Shown here in pieces: positions 1 through 11,000 of a DNA stretch of 64,000 bases. The position numbers and the translations under genes were made by a program. The stretch covers positions 1-64,000 of the forward strand of contig JAHBXN010000003.1 in assembly GCA_019636475.1 (NCBI GenBank), given 5' to 3'. The stretch is from Phycisphaerae bacterium (GTDB lineage Bacteria > Planctomycetota > Phycisphaerae > UBA1845 > UTPLA1). Each line of letters begins with the position of its first letter. Position 1 is the stretch's first letter. The notes beneath the pieces were generated by a model that was not told the DNA's origin, did not search any database, and saw only the letters and a list, made by a program, of their open reading frames with translations.

Positions 1-31
1 AAGGAGGGCCCCATCGGGTGGGACCCTCCTT
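1..31 (-). terminator. Hairpin terminator after the first gene
   Basis: Positions 1-8 (AAGGAGGG) pair perfectly with 24-31 (CCCTCCTT), and 10-13 pair with 19-22. The hairpin lies 28 bases beyond the stop codon of the minus-strand gene ending at 60, where a rho-independent terminator is expected. The T-run, which would follow on the minus strand, falls outside the window, so it cannot be confirmed. Confidence 0.5.
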
Positions 32-59
32 CATCATTTCCTGTAACGGGCGGTTGAAC

Positions 60-2693
60 TTATCGGCGTCGACAGCGGCATCCCAGCCCGACCATCAAAA
101 GGCCCGCGAACATTGCAAGCGTCGGCAGCGCCAGGCCAATCCCGCACGCCACGCCGCCCGGCAACAACGGCGACAGCGGAATGAACAACTGGAGGCCGGG
201 TTGATTGGGATTGGGTTGCGGCGCTGGTTCCGCTGGATCGATGCAATCGGGAATGCCGTTGGCATTTGTATCCTGATCGGATTGACCGCAGCCGCACGCG
301 CCGGGATCGAGTTTCGCGGGGTCATTGGGACAACCGTCGAGGCAATCCGCGACGCCATCGCCGTCCGTATCCGTGTCCGCGTTGCCACAGCCGCACGCGC
401 CGGGGTCGAGTTTCGCGGGGTCGTTGGGGCAGCCGTCGAGGCAATCCGCGACGCCATCGCCGTCCGTATCCGCGTCCGCATTACCGCAGCCGCACGCGCC
501 GGGATCGAGTTTCGCGGGGTCATTGGGACAACCGTCGAGGCAATCCGCGACGCCATCGCCGTCCGTATCCGTGTCCGCGTTGCCGCAGCCGCACGCGCCG
601 GGGTCGAGTTTCAGCGGATCGGTCGCGCAGCCGTCCTGACAATCCTGCACACCATCGCCGTCTGAATCGCCGACTGCCGGACATGCATCGAGACAATCCG
701 GAATGCCGTCGGCATCCGTGTCGGTCAGATCATCGGTGCCCGGGCACTGGTCGCAACCGTCAAACAACCCGTCGCCATCGGCGTCGGCCGGACAGCCAGT
801 CGCATCCACGGAAGCAATCGCACAAGGCGGCGTGCCGCGGCACGCATCCGCATCATTCAGCACGCCGTCGCCATCTTCATCCGTTGTCGAGCAGCCGTCG
901 GCATCCACGGTATCTCCCGCAAACGTGCCGGGGCATACGTCACAACCATCAAAGACGCTATCCGCGTCGCTGTCGATCGGACAGCCGGTTGGCGTAACGG
1001 CAGCGCAAGCGGGCGTCGCCGGACACGCATCATCGCAATCCAGAATGCCATCGCCATCGGAATCCACATCCGCAACGCCACAGCCGCACGCGCCGGGGTC
1101 GAGTTTCAGCGGATCTGCCGGGCAGCCGTCCTGACAATCCTGCACACCATCGCCGTCGGAATCGCCGACTGCCGGACACGCATCGAGACAATCCGGAATG
1201 CCGTCGGCATCCGTGTCGGTCAGATCATCGGTGCCCGGGCACTGGTCGCATCCATCGAACAACCCGTCGCCATCGGCATCGGCCGGACAGCCGTTCGCAT
1301 CCACGGAAGCAATCGCACAAGGCGGTGTACCGCGGCACGCATCCACATCATTCAGCACGCCGTCGCCATCTTCATCCGCTGTCGAGCAGCCGTCGGCATC
1401 CACGGTATCTCCCGCAAACGTGCCGGGGCATACGTCACAACCATCAAAGACGCTATCCGCGTCGCTGTCGATCGGACAGCCTGTCTCGTTGACGACCGCA
1501 CAGGATGGCGTATTCGGGCAGAGGTCCAGACAGTTGGGGACACCATCGCCGTCGACGTCCACCAACGTCTGAACTTCAAACGCTCCCACGTCCGGAGCGC
1601 ATCCGACACGTGGAAAACCCCGCTGATCGGTGACCGGCGCGCCGGTCGTGCCGCCGCCGTCAATGAGGATGCTGCTGTTGTTTACCGGCGGCAGCGTGTC
1701 GGTCAGGCCCCCGTTGTTGAAGGGGAAAGCGATGAGGATACCCGTGTTCAACTGGGCGGGCACCGTCCCGAACTTATCAGTCGGGTCAGGCGCGAAGTTT
1801 GCGCCATCGAGGTGGCCGAAGAGGTTGTGTCCGAGCGACGTCGTCGTGCCGGCGACGGTGCCGACGTGCCCACCGGGATTTCCGCCGGCGGCGTTTGCGG
1901 TGAACAGGCTGTTCTTCAAAGTCATCGTGCCGCCGGCCACTGCGATCGCGCCGCCGGAATTCCCGGCGTTGTTGACCACGAAGGTACAGTTGGTCACCTC
2001 CGCGGTGTAGTCCGTCGTGCTGAACTGGCGGATCGCGCCGCCGGCCTGACTGGCGAAGTTGTTCACGAAGGTGCAATTGACAATGCGCGCGGTCGGGGTG
2101 CCGCCGCCCTGACCATACCAGATACATCCACCGCTGCCGGCGGCCTGATCGGTGGTGAAGGTGACGCGCTCGACGTCCACGCTGCCCGACAGAATGCAGA
2201 TCGCGCCGCCCTCGTTTGTCACCAGGCACTGATCAAAGTGGCAGTCCCGGACGGTGAGCAGGTTGTCGGAGCCGCTGAACTGCACGCCGCCGCCGCGATC
2301 GGAGAAGCCGTTGGCGAGTCGAAGTCCGAAGAGTGTCAGCGAGGCGCCGGCATTGAGGATGCGGCGTGCATTGCCGCCACTGATCGAGACAATCCGGGGG
2401 CCCGGACCGTTGATGGAAAGTTCCGAGGTGATGGTGGGCAGATCGCTCGCCAGGGCGATCGTACCGGACACCCCGGCCTGAAACTCGATGACATCTGCGC
2501 CGGCCGCGGCGTTCGCATCGAGGATCGCCTGTCGCAGACTACCGGCTCCGGCATCATTGACGTTCGCCACCGTGAAGGTGGCCGCGTGCGCCGCTGTGGT
2601 AAACGCCAGCACCGCACTCGCGATCAGGATCCTCGCGCTCGCTCGGCGCGCACAATCCAACACCCGCATTGTCCATCCAGCAGTCGCGTTCAT
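60..2693 (-). CDS. Secreted beta-helix protein with thrombospondin type 3-like repeats and a CGxG C-terminal tail
   Basis: This 877-residue protein starts with a signal peptide (to about residue 37, ending in an Ala-His-Ala stretch). Residues 40-340 form a right-handed beta-helix of the polymorphic-outer-membrane/CSLREA-like kind, with repeated NCTF and GGAI motifs. Residues 350-830 are Asp/Cys-rich, calcium-binding thrombospondin type 3-like modules (DxDxDG, DGCPNDP). The C terminus has a Cys-Gly-Ile-Gly motif, a hydrophobic helix and an Arg-rich end, like a sorting signal. The ATG at 2693 is chosen because AAGGA precedes it by about 7 bases and the signal peptide follows directly; the reading frame is open up to 3131 but that part is not protein-like. 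It is presumably exported and surface-attached; its ligand is unknown. No enzymatic residues were recognised. The repeat region has clearly grown by duplication. Confidence 0.85.
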   Translation of the reverse strand: MNATAGWTMRVLDCARRASARILIASAVLAFTTAAHAATFTVANVNDAGAGSLRQAILDANAAAGADVIEFQAGVSGTIALASDLPTITSELSINGPGPRIVSISGGNARRILNAGASLTLFGLRLANGFSDRGGGVQFSGSDNLLTVRDCHFDQCLVTNEGGAICILSGSVDVERVTFTTDQAAGSGGCIWYGQGGGTPTARIVNCTFVNNFASQAGGAIRQFSTTDYTAEVTNCTFVVNNAGNSGGAIAVAGGTMTLKNSLFTANAAGGNPGGHVGTVAGTTTSLGHNLFGHLDGANFAPDPTDKFGTVPAQLNTGILIAFPFNNGGLTDTLPPVNNSSILIDGGGTTGAPVTDQRGFPRVGCAPDVGAFEVQTLVDVDGDGVPNCLDLCPNTPSCAVVNETGCPIDSDADSVFDGCDVCPGTFAGDTVDADGCSTADEDGDGVLNDVDACRGTPPCAIASVDANGCPADADGDGLFDGCDQCPGTDDLTDTDADGIPDCLDACPAVGDSDGDGVQDCQDGCPADPLKLDPGACGCGVADVDSDGDGILDCDDACPATPACAAVTPTGCPIDSDADSVFDGCDVCPGTFAGDTVDADGCSTTDEDGDGVLNDADACRGTPPCAIASVDATGCPADADGDGLFDGCDQCPGTDDLTDTDADGIPDCLDACPAVGDSDGDGVQDCQDGCATDPLKLDPGACGCGNADTDTDGDGVADCLDGCPNDPAKLDPGACGCGNADADTDGDGVADCLDGCPNDPAKLDPGACGCGNADTDTDGDGVADCLDGCPNDPAKLDPGACGCGQSDQDTNANGIPDCIDPAEPAPQPNPNQPGLQLFIPLSPLLPGGVACGIGLALPTLAMFAGLLMVGLGCRCRRR
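291..587 (-). repeat. Three tandem 99-bp repeats inside the secreted protein gene
   Basis: The same decamer, gccgcacgcg, recurs at 291, 390, 489 and 588, exactly 99 bases apart, and the units between are nearly identical. Each encodes a 33-residue calcium-binding module (about residues 703-801 of the protein). The period is a whole number of codons, so copy number can change without breaking the frame. Confidence 0.9.
585..1480 (-). repeat. 495-bp-offset duplication within the same gene
   Basis: A block of about 400 bases at 585-985 recurs at 1080-1480 with an offset of 495 bases (165 codons). For example tcggtcagat is at 721 and at 1216. The two copies differ at only a few positions and encode residues about 405-538 and 570-703. 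The near identity implies recent duplication or gene conversion. Confidence 0.85.
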
Positions 2694-2995
2694 CGAAAGA
2701 TTCCTTTTGGCTTCGAGGAGCCATCTGACTGAAAGGCACCGGCTGACGTTTGAAACACGCCATTTTGCGTCGGAGTCGACGTCGTCCGCCTGCCGTCCAT
2801 TCTGGACAGGCCGAAAGGAAAATTCAATCCGCCGCGGGTCTTCGCGAAGGAAATTCAGGCGTGCGGGAAGCTCGCCGAATCCGGAACGGACTGATGCAGT
2901 TATTCTGGGACCTGTTCCGTTTTCCGCTCTATCACACTCGCTGCTTCGACCCGCATGATGCAATTCGTTTGAGCGCCCACCAAACGTTGGGAAGG
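2694..2995. other. Intergenic region, 302 bp
   Basis: It separates two minus-strand genes and must carry the promoter of the secreted repeat protein, but I could not pick a convincing -35/-10 pair. It contains a 10-bp palindrome CTTCGCGAAG near 2840 and two similar AAGGAAAATTCA / AAGGAAATTCA segments near 2814 and 2846. No gene is evident. Confidence 0.4.
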
Positions 2996-4000
2996 TCAAG
3001 GGGCTTCCGATTCTTCGACTGTCAATTCCGCATCCTGAAACTGTTCGGCGTCCAGATCTTTGACGCGCTTGCGGAAGACGCGGTCCAGCATCTCCAGCTT
3101 TTGCAGCAGCCATGCATACTGCCTCGGCCATGCGGATTTTTCCGATGGATCTTCCGATTGATTCTCCAGTACGATCCAGCTTTCCTGCTTTTTAGGAAGT
3201 TCGCGCCAGTCCAACGCGCAGGCACTTTCACTTTCGATCTCAGCTCGCTCTTTCAACAGCAGATTGAAGTGCTGCTTTGCGTTGATCCCCTTGCACACCA
3301 GCGCAACGCGAATCAGCTTCTTCTGCGGCACCGCCCCGCAAATCAGAACAAATTCCGAGCGGCCGATGGCGACGTTCATCCAGTTTTGAGCCTGGGGCTT
3401 CTGGGGCTTGATCTTTGTTCGTTGGGTTGGAAGAAACTCATGAAATCCGGTCCAGAACTCCAACAACATGCGCTGGGTCCCGGTCATTTCATCTTTATCA
3501 ATTTTCTTTGCCGCGTCGGTGACGGTCTTTGACCAGTCATTCGGCTTGCAAACGACATTGAACTTCGGCGCAATGGGCGAATTTCCAATCCGCCAAAGTT
3601 CCACCTCAAGCCCAAAGAAACTGAAACGATCATCTGTAATTTCATTGAGCCAATCGAGGGCGGCACGATGTTCGCTCGTGAATGTTCCCGCGATCCAGAC
3701 AATGGTGACGGCCTTCAGTCCTGAGGCATAGGTGAGCAGTTGCCCGAGATGACAATGATCCGTGCGCTCGAGCTGATTCTCGATAAGCACCCAATGACCG
3801 GTCGAAGTGTCCTTGCAGAGAATGTCGGCGCGGAACGGTCCAACATTTCTCTCCAGCGCCTCGCACTCCAGTTCGAGGCCGATTGCCTCGCTAAGAAGTT
3901 CGAGATTCTCGGATTGTGCCAGCCAAGGCGTAAATGCCGTGGCTTCAGACTGCCAGACCTCGCGAAGCTCCAGTCGCTCCAAACGCCCCAATGTGTTCAT
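2996..4000 (-). CDS. DUF4268 domain protein with PD-(D/E)XK-like nuclease core
   Basis: A 334-residue soluble protein without signal peptide. Residues about 55-80 carry ADILCKD followed by WVLIENQLE, the spaced acidic residues and (E)xQ pattern of PD-(D/E)XK nuclease folds. The C-terminal half (about 190-310) resembles DUF4268, which is often joined to such cores in uncharacterised or restriction-type proteins. It stands alone: no methyltransferase, helicase or toxin-antitoxin partner is next to it. The ATG at 4000 is preceded by a good promoter only about 7 bases from the predicted transcription start. A role in DNA cleavage or defence is family-based inference. Alternatively it may be a housekeeping protein of unknown function. 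Confidence 0.75.
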   Translation of the reverse strand: MNTLGRLERLELREVWQSEATAFTPWLAQSENLELLSEAIGLELECEALERNVGPFRADILCKDTSTGHWVLIENQLERTDHCHLGQLLTYASGLKAVTIVWIAGTFTSEHRAALDWLNEITDDRFSFFGLEVELWRIGNSPIAPKFNVVCKPNDWSKTVTDAAKKIDKDEMTGTQRMLLEFWTGFHEFLPTQRTKIKPQKPQAQNWMNVAIGRSEFVLICGAVPQKKLIRVALVCKGINAKQHFNLLLKERAEIESESACALDWRELPKKQESWIVLENQSEDPSEKSAWPRQYAWLLQKLEMLDRVFRKRVKDLDAEQFQDAELTVEESEAP

Positions 4001-4013
4001 GAGGGAAACCTCG

Positions 4014-4041
4014 ATTATCTTGGAAATAGGCCGGATGCCAA
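4014..4041 (-). promoter_or_regulatory. Predicted sigma70 promoter of the DUF4268 gene
   Basis: Read on the minus strand: TTGGCA (4036-4041), a 16-base spacer and GATAAT (4014-4019). The -10 box ends 13 bases before the ATG at 4000, so the transcript would have a leader of only about 6-7 bases. Confidence 0.5.
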
Positions 4042-4117
4042 ATCGAATGTGCCCTCACGTTCGAACGCTCATCGCTTCCTCACGGGCGCGGCGCTGACGG
4101 GCGCGGTGACGCCGCCC

Positions 4118-5477
<1,360 letters not shown>

Positions 5478-7502
5478 TTAGAACTGCTGAGCGGCCCAAT
5501 CGGGCCTTCGGGGACGAATTGACTGAATGGTTGAATTGATTAATCGCAGAATCTGCTCACGCGTGAAGGGCTTTGAGAGCACTCGATATCCCGGCGCCAC
5601 TTCGCCACGATGGCGTGGCTCGTCGGTCGCGCAGCCCGTCATGAGGATGACTCCCAGATTGGTGAAGCGAGCTTTCAGAAGACCGGCCAGTTCATCGCCG
5701 CGCATCTGGTGCATCATGATGTCGGAAAGCAGCACGTCGATTTCGCTTCCATATCGATCCGCCAGGTCAATGGCCTCAGCCGGAGTGGATGCCACAAGAA
5801 CGCGATGTCCCGCGCTGATCAGCATATCCGCGGCCACCTGGCGAACGGTTTCGTCATCTTCACAGAGAAGAATCGTTCCCTTGAATTCCGGCGTATCGCC
5901 CTCGTCGGCCGCATTAACAGTCGAGGGTGATTGGTCGGCCATCGGCCAGTAGATCGTGAATTCGGTGCCCGAATCGGGGATGCTTTGGACTTCGATTTCT
6001 CCTCCGGCCTGGCGCACGATTCCGTATACGGTCGGAAGGCCAAGACCGGTGCCTTTCCCCGTCGGTTTGGTCGTGAAGAACGGCTCGAATATCCGGTTAA
6101 GCGTTTCAGGCGACATTCCCATGCCGGTGTCCGCGGCACGCAAGCGCACGAACTCGCTCTGCGGCAGGTCCGGATGGGCGGCGCGGAACCTGCGATCGGG
6201 GACGAAACGATCAATGGAGAGCTGAAATGTTCCGCCGTTGGGCATTGCGTCCCGGGCGTTGATCGCGAGATTCATCAAGACTTGTTCTATCTGCGACACG
6301 TCCGCTCGAATCGGCGAAGTCTCCGCCGATTCATGAATCTCGAATCGGATGGGTTCTCCCAGCACGCCGCGAAGAAGGCGCTCGATATCCAGAATGACGC
6401 GATTCAGGTCGATGACGCGCAGCGACACCGGCTGCCGCCGACTGAACGTAAGCAGGCGGGAAGTGAGCATGGACGCACGCTGTCCGGCGCTGTCAATCTG
6501 ATCAATGAAGGTGCGGACATCATTGCCAAGATGCGGATCGGCACGGAGTTTTTCACGAAGCAGGTCGGAACTGCCCAGAATGACGGTGAGCAGATTGTTA
6601 AAATCGTGAGCGATCCCCGCAGCGAGTTGTCCGGCCGTCTCCATTTTCTGAGTTTCGTGAATGCGTGCTTCGAACAGCTTGCGTTCCTCTTCGGCGAGTC
6701 GCAGTTCAGTCACATCTCGAAGCAGCAGTTGAACGACCGACTTCCCGCTGAGAACCACGTGAACGCCGCGAATCTCGACGCGCCGTTCGCCATTGCCGAT
6801 TATCATCAGGCATATCTCGCCGAAATCGCTCGGCATTCGATTCTTGAGAATCTGCGCCAGACATTGCTCGACATACGATCGCTGATCCTCCCGAACGAAC
6901 TCCCAGAGCCTTCTACCAATCAGCGATTGGACGTCCTGTGCGCCAAAGATCGTGACCGCGCTTTGATTGAGGTATGCGAACCCGGCATCTCCGTGCAGGG
7001 CGATGCCGTTCGGAGACAATTCGACCAGCGAGCGATATCGCTCTTCGCTTTCACTGAGTGAGGCGGTTCGCTCCGCGACGGCGGCTTCGAGATCGCCGGC
7101 GTAGCGATCGTAGTGGGACTGAATTGCACGGTGAACATGCCGGAGCAATTCTTCAGGATTGCCCGCTTTCTCGACATAAGCGAAAGCGCCGTGATTAATG
7201 GCATCCTTGGCGGAATCAAAAGAGGCGAAACCTGTGTGAATGATCACCCGGATCTGCTCGTTCATCTTCCGGATCTGTTCAAGTAGCACCGTGCCGTTGA
7301 GGTCGGGCAGCCGGAAGTCGAGTATCGCGACGCCGAACTCTTCGCGTTTCACGATATCGATCGCTTCGTGGGCGTCCACCGCGGTCGTCGTGCCGAAGCC
7401 CTCGTGTTGTAGAATGTCACTGAGGGTTGCTCGATGGTTGGCGTCATCCTCGACGATGAGCACATTCGAGAATCGCCGGCGTTCGTTTGTTGGATTTATC
7501 AT
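5478..7502 (-). CDS. Hybrid histidine kinase, REC-PAS-HisKA-HATPase-REC
   Basis: A soluble sensor kinase of 674 residues. Domains in order: receiver (about 12-130, phospho-acceptor Asp62), a coiled linker, PAS (about 155-270), HisKA with the H-box AHDFNN (His299), HATPase_c with a GKGTGLGL nucleotide loop, and a second receiver at the C terminus (LLSDIMM, SKPF). There are no membrane segments, so it acts in the cytoplasm. The ATG at 7502 has GGGTGG upstream; a TTG at 7517 is an alternative. It is transcribed divergently from the multi-PAS kinase at 8056. The N-terminal receiver suggests that it accepts phosphate from another kinase, possibly that neighbour, before signalling through its own kinase core. 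No DNA-binding output domain is present. Confidence 0.9.
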   Translation of the reverse strand: MINPTNERRRFSNVLIVEDDANHRATLSDILQHEGFGTTTAVDAHEAIDIVKREEFGVAILDFRLPDLNGTVLLEQIRKMNEQIRVIIHTGFASFDSAKDAINHGAFAYVEKAGNPEELLRHVHRAIQSHYDRYAGDLEAAVAERTASLSESEERYRSLVELSPNGIALHGDAGFAYLNQSAVTIFGAQDVQSLIGRRLWEFVREDQRSYVEQCLAQILKNRMPSDFGEICLMIIGNGERRVEIRGVHVVLSGKSVVQLLLRDVTELRLAEEERKLFEARIHETQKMETAGQLAAGIAHDFNNLLTVILGSSDLLREKLRADPHLGNDVRTFIDQIDSAGQRASMLTSRLLTFSRRQPVSLRVIDLNRVILDIERLLRGVLGEPIRFEIHESAETSPIRADVSQIEQVLMNLAINARDAMPNGGTFQLSIDRFVPDRRFRAAHPDLPQSEFVRLRAADTGMGMSPETLNRIFEPFFTTKPTGKGTGLGLPTVYGIVRQAGGEIEVQSIPDSGTEFTIYWPMADQSPSTVNAADEGDTPEFKGTILLCEDDETVRQVAADMLISAGHRVLVASTPAEAIDLADRYGSEIDVLLSDIMMHQMRGDELAGLLKARFTNLGVILMTGCATDEPRHRGEVAPGYRVLSKPFTREQILRLINSTIQSIRPRRPDWAAQQF

Positions 7503-8055
7503 TTGCCACCCGATCAATGCCGCGTCTCCAATTTCGAAGTGCCGTGAAAAAGTCCGGACATGCAGGACATTCGGCGACCTGCCTCGCGGCGCCGCCGGGC
7601 CAATCGAGAATACCCGGGGGTTGACCGATCAAGTTCCTCCACGCCGTTGAGTTCCAATGGGGCGGGCTGTGGCGCGCGGGCAATCACGAAAACCGCCGAT
7701 CGAGTCCTTCGAGATGTCTTGCCCGGCGTGCCCTTGAACACCAGCGGAATAGAAGGTTATCACCGGGCCGAGTAAACTACAACCATATTGCGTGGGCAAA
7801 TACCGTGAGGCTGCGAACCCGGGTCATCAGGCGGGTCGTTGATGCGCCGCAGAAGGTTCCCAGGTTCCGCGACGAAGTCGGCGGATGACGTTGTCCGACG
7901 TTGCGCCGCAAGTTTGAAACACACCCGACGAATCCGAAGGCGGCCTGACCATTGATCTCGCACACTCGACATGCGGTCCCGATGCCGTAACAATGTCATG
8001 TCGGGGTGTCACGTTGGGCGCAATGTAGTGTGGTGGCGCACTTGAGATTCAGACT
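7503..8055. other. Divergent intergenic region, 553 bp
   Basis: It lies between two divergently transcribed sensor kinases and should hold both promoters, though no strong -35/-10 pair stands out. An inverted repeat CGACATG (7967-7973) / CATGTCG (7997-8003) lies about 50 bp before the plus-strand kinase and may be an operator. A GC-rich 10-bp palindrome occurs near 7588. Small open frames on both strands look non-coding. Confidence 0.4.
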
Positions 8056-11000
8056 ATGAACGTGATTGTTCTTGCATCAATCGTCGTTCGTTTCATCGCC
8101 GTGGCCGTGTCGGTTCGGATTTTCCTTCGAATTCGAGATTTCCGAATCCTGCTCCTGACCGCGATGCTGCTGCTGACCGTGGCCCGGCAATTTCTGGGCG
8201 ACTTCGATCCGGGTTCACCCGATGCGTTCGGACTGGCAGGTACCGGCGTCTCGGCGGCAGACTGGCTATTCGTCTTGGTCAGCCTGGTGTCGCTCCCCTG
8301 TGTCTATTACCTCGGGCGATTGATCGACGAACGTCAGTCGGCATTGACTGCGCACGCGGTCAGCGAGTGTCGCCTGAAGGCGTGTATCGACACATCTCCA
8401 AATGTGGCAATGCAATGGTTTGACGAAGACGGGCGCATCACGTTCTGGAATCAGGCCTCTGAACGGACTTATGGCTGGCCGGCTTCCGAAGTAATGGGAA
8501 AGCGGCTGAACGAGCTCATATTCACGGAAGAGACCGAACGCAAGTTTGAGCAACTCCTGGCGGAAGCGCGCGCCACGGGCAAGAGCATTGGTCCGATTGA
8601 ATTTCCCTTCACGCGTCGCGACGGCAAAGCGTGCATATGCAGTTCATCGATTTTTGAAGTGTCGGCGCAGGACGGTCGTTCGATCGTGGCCTGCATGGAT
8701 GTGGACATCACTGACCAGCGACAGATCGAGGCTGACTTGCGTCGGCGCGAGTCGCAGATGCGTCTGTTTGTCGAATACGCGCCAGCCGCGGTGGCGTTGC
8801 TGGATTGTGATTTGCGTTATCTGGCGGTGAGCCAGCGATGGAGGGAGGACTATCGCCTCGGTGATCAGGACATCATCGGTAAGACGCATTATGAGGTTTT
8901 TCCGGAGGTTCCGGAGCGATGGAAGGAAATTCATCGTCGATGTCTGAGCGGTGCGATCGAAAAGTGCGAAGAGGATATTTTCCCGCGTGCGGATGGCAAG
9001 ATTGACTGGTTGCGATGGGAGATCCGACCGTGGGAACTCGAATCCGGCGAGCGCGGCGGCATCGTGATGTTTACCGAACTCCTGACGGACCGCATGCAGG
9101 CGCGAGAGGCGCTGCGCCAGTCCGAACAGCGATTCCGTCTGTTGGTCGAGAATCTGGAGGTGATCGCGTGGGAGGGTGATCCATCGGACAGGCGATTTAC
9201 TTTCGTGACGGGTCAGCCCGAGCGCATCACGGGCTTCACGGCCGCGGAGTGGTATGCGCCCGGGTTCTGGATGAGTCGCATTCATCCAGAGGATCGTGAC
9301 CGTGCGCTCAGTGAAAGCGAGACAGCCACGGCGGGCGGGATCGCGCACGACTTTGAGTATCGATTTGTCCGGAAGGACGGCAGCGAGGTATGGATCCATG
9401 ATTATGTGACTGTCGAGATGGATAGCGGAAATCCGGTGCGACTACGCGGGATCATGGTCGATGTGACTGCCGCCCACTCAGCCATGGAGAAACTTGAGCG
9501 AAGCGAGGCGCGGTTGCGGGACACGATTGAAGCGGTAAGCCTCGGCTTCTGGGAGATGGACGTTGCAACACAGAGGCTGACGCTTTCTCCGGAATGGTAT
9601 GCTCTTCTTGGTTATGCGGCCGGCGATTTTCCATCAACCTTCGAGACGGTCAATCAGCTTGTTCATCCGGAAGACAGGCACGAGACAACCTCTCGATTCG
9701 ATGCATTTATTGCGGATCCTTCGACGCCGTTGGAACACCAGTTTCGCATTCGACATCGTGACGGCACGTATCGATGGTGGCTGTCGCGGGGATACGCCGT
9801 TCGGACGCGGGATGGGCGAGCGTCGCTGGTGCGAGGCGTTAACATCGATATCAGCGCCGATCGGGAGAAGTCGGAGGCGCTGCGGCTGAGCGAGGAGCGG
9901 TTCAGGGGAATTGCGGATCATGGATCGGTCGGATTCTGGCAGATTTCTCTCGATCGCCGGTCGATCTACGCGAATCCGGCGATGATTCGAATGCTCGAGG
10001 TCGACGACGCGGCGGAGCTTAGTTCGCTCAGGGTCGACGATTTCTTCGATGAACAGGATCGCCAGCGGATCATCGAGGAGTTGCGGCAGCGAGGCTGCGG
10101 AAACGCCTCCACGTATGAAGTGGAATTGGTCGGGCGGAAAGGCACGCGTCGGCGCGTCCTGATCTGCGGCGTGCCGCTGAGGGACCCTTACGGCGAGGTT
10201 CGCGGTTCGATCGGGACTTTCACGGATATCACGGCGATGCGGCAGGCCGAGCAGGAGGCGCGCGAATTTCGTGAATCACTTGAGCGCGCGCAAGCCGTCG
10301 GTCAGGTCGGAAGTTGGTGGTTTGATGTCGAGTCGAAGTCGGACCTGAAGTGGTCGCCGCATACGCACCGCATGTTCGGGCTGGCCGAATCGGAGTTTGA
10401 CGGACGCGTGGAGACCTTCTTCCGGCTGGTGCATCCCGATGATCGCGCTCTTCTCCACGAAAAGCTCGATGCCGCAATTGCGGGAATGGGGCGTTATAGC
10501 ATCGATCACCGCATCGTGAAACCGGACGGTGATGCCGCCTGGATCCACGAAGAAGCGGACGTCATCTGGGGTCCGGATGGTCGCGCCTCCAAGATGATCG
10601 GAATCTGTCAGGACATCACGGACCGCAAACAGGCGGAGGATCTGGGGCAGATTCGATCGTTCATGCTCGATCGATTGACTTCGGGGCGACCGCTTCCAGA
10701 GATATTGGAGGGCATTGCGCACATCATCGAACGCATCCGGCCGGGCGTCTTCTGTTCGATTCTGCTTCTGGATGAGCGGGGACGTCGTCTGCGGCATGGT
10801 GCGGCTCCAAGTCTTCCGGATTTCTACAACAAGGCCGTCGACGGTCTTGAGATTGGCGAGGGCGTCGGCTCCTGCGGCACTTCGGCGTTTCGGGGGCAAC
10901 CCGTGGTGGCCGAGGACATCATGAACGACCCCCAATGGGCGGTAGCCCGGGAAGTGGCTCAGAAGGCCGGTTTGGGTTGTTGCTGGTCGTATCCGATCAT

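Noticed and set aside
291-620. Regularly spaced 99-bp repeats as a possible CRISPR array
   Set aside because: Repeats are contiguous, a whole number of codons and within a coding gene; there are no unique spacers and no cas genes.
18-1572. Several long open frames on the plus strand over the repeat region (18-665, 266-997, 703-1134, 1198-1572)
   Set aside because: They are antisense shadows of the GC-rich repeats in the minus-strand gene; their proteins are monotonous Arg/Ala/Ser strings without fold-like composition.
5931-7061. 376-codon open frame on the plus strand
   Set aside because: It is antisense to the clearly recognised hybrid histidine kinase.
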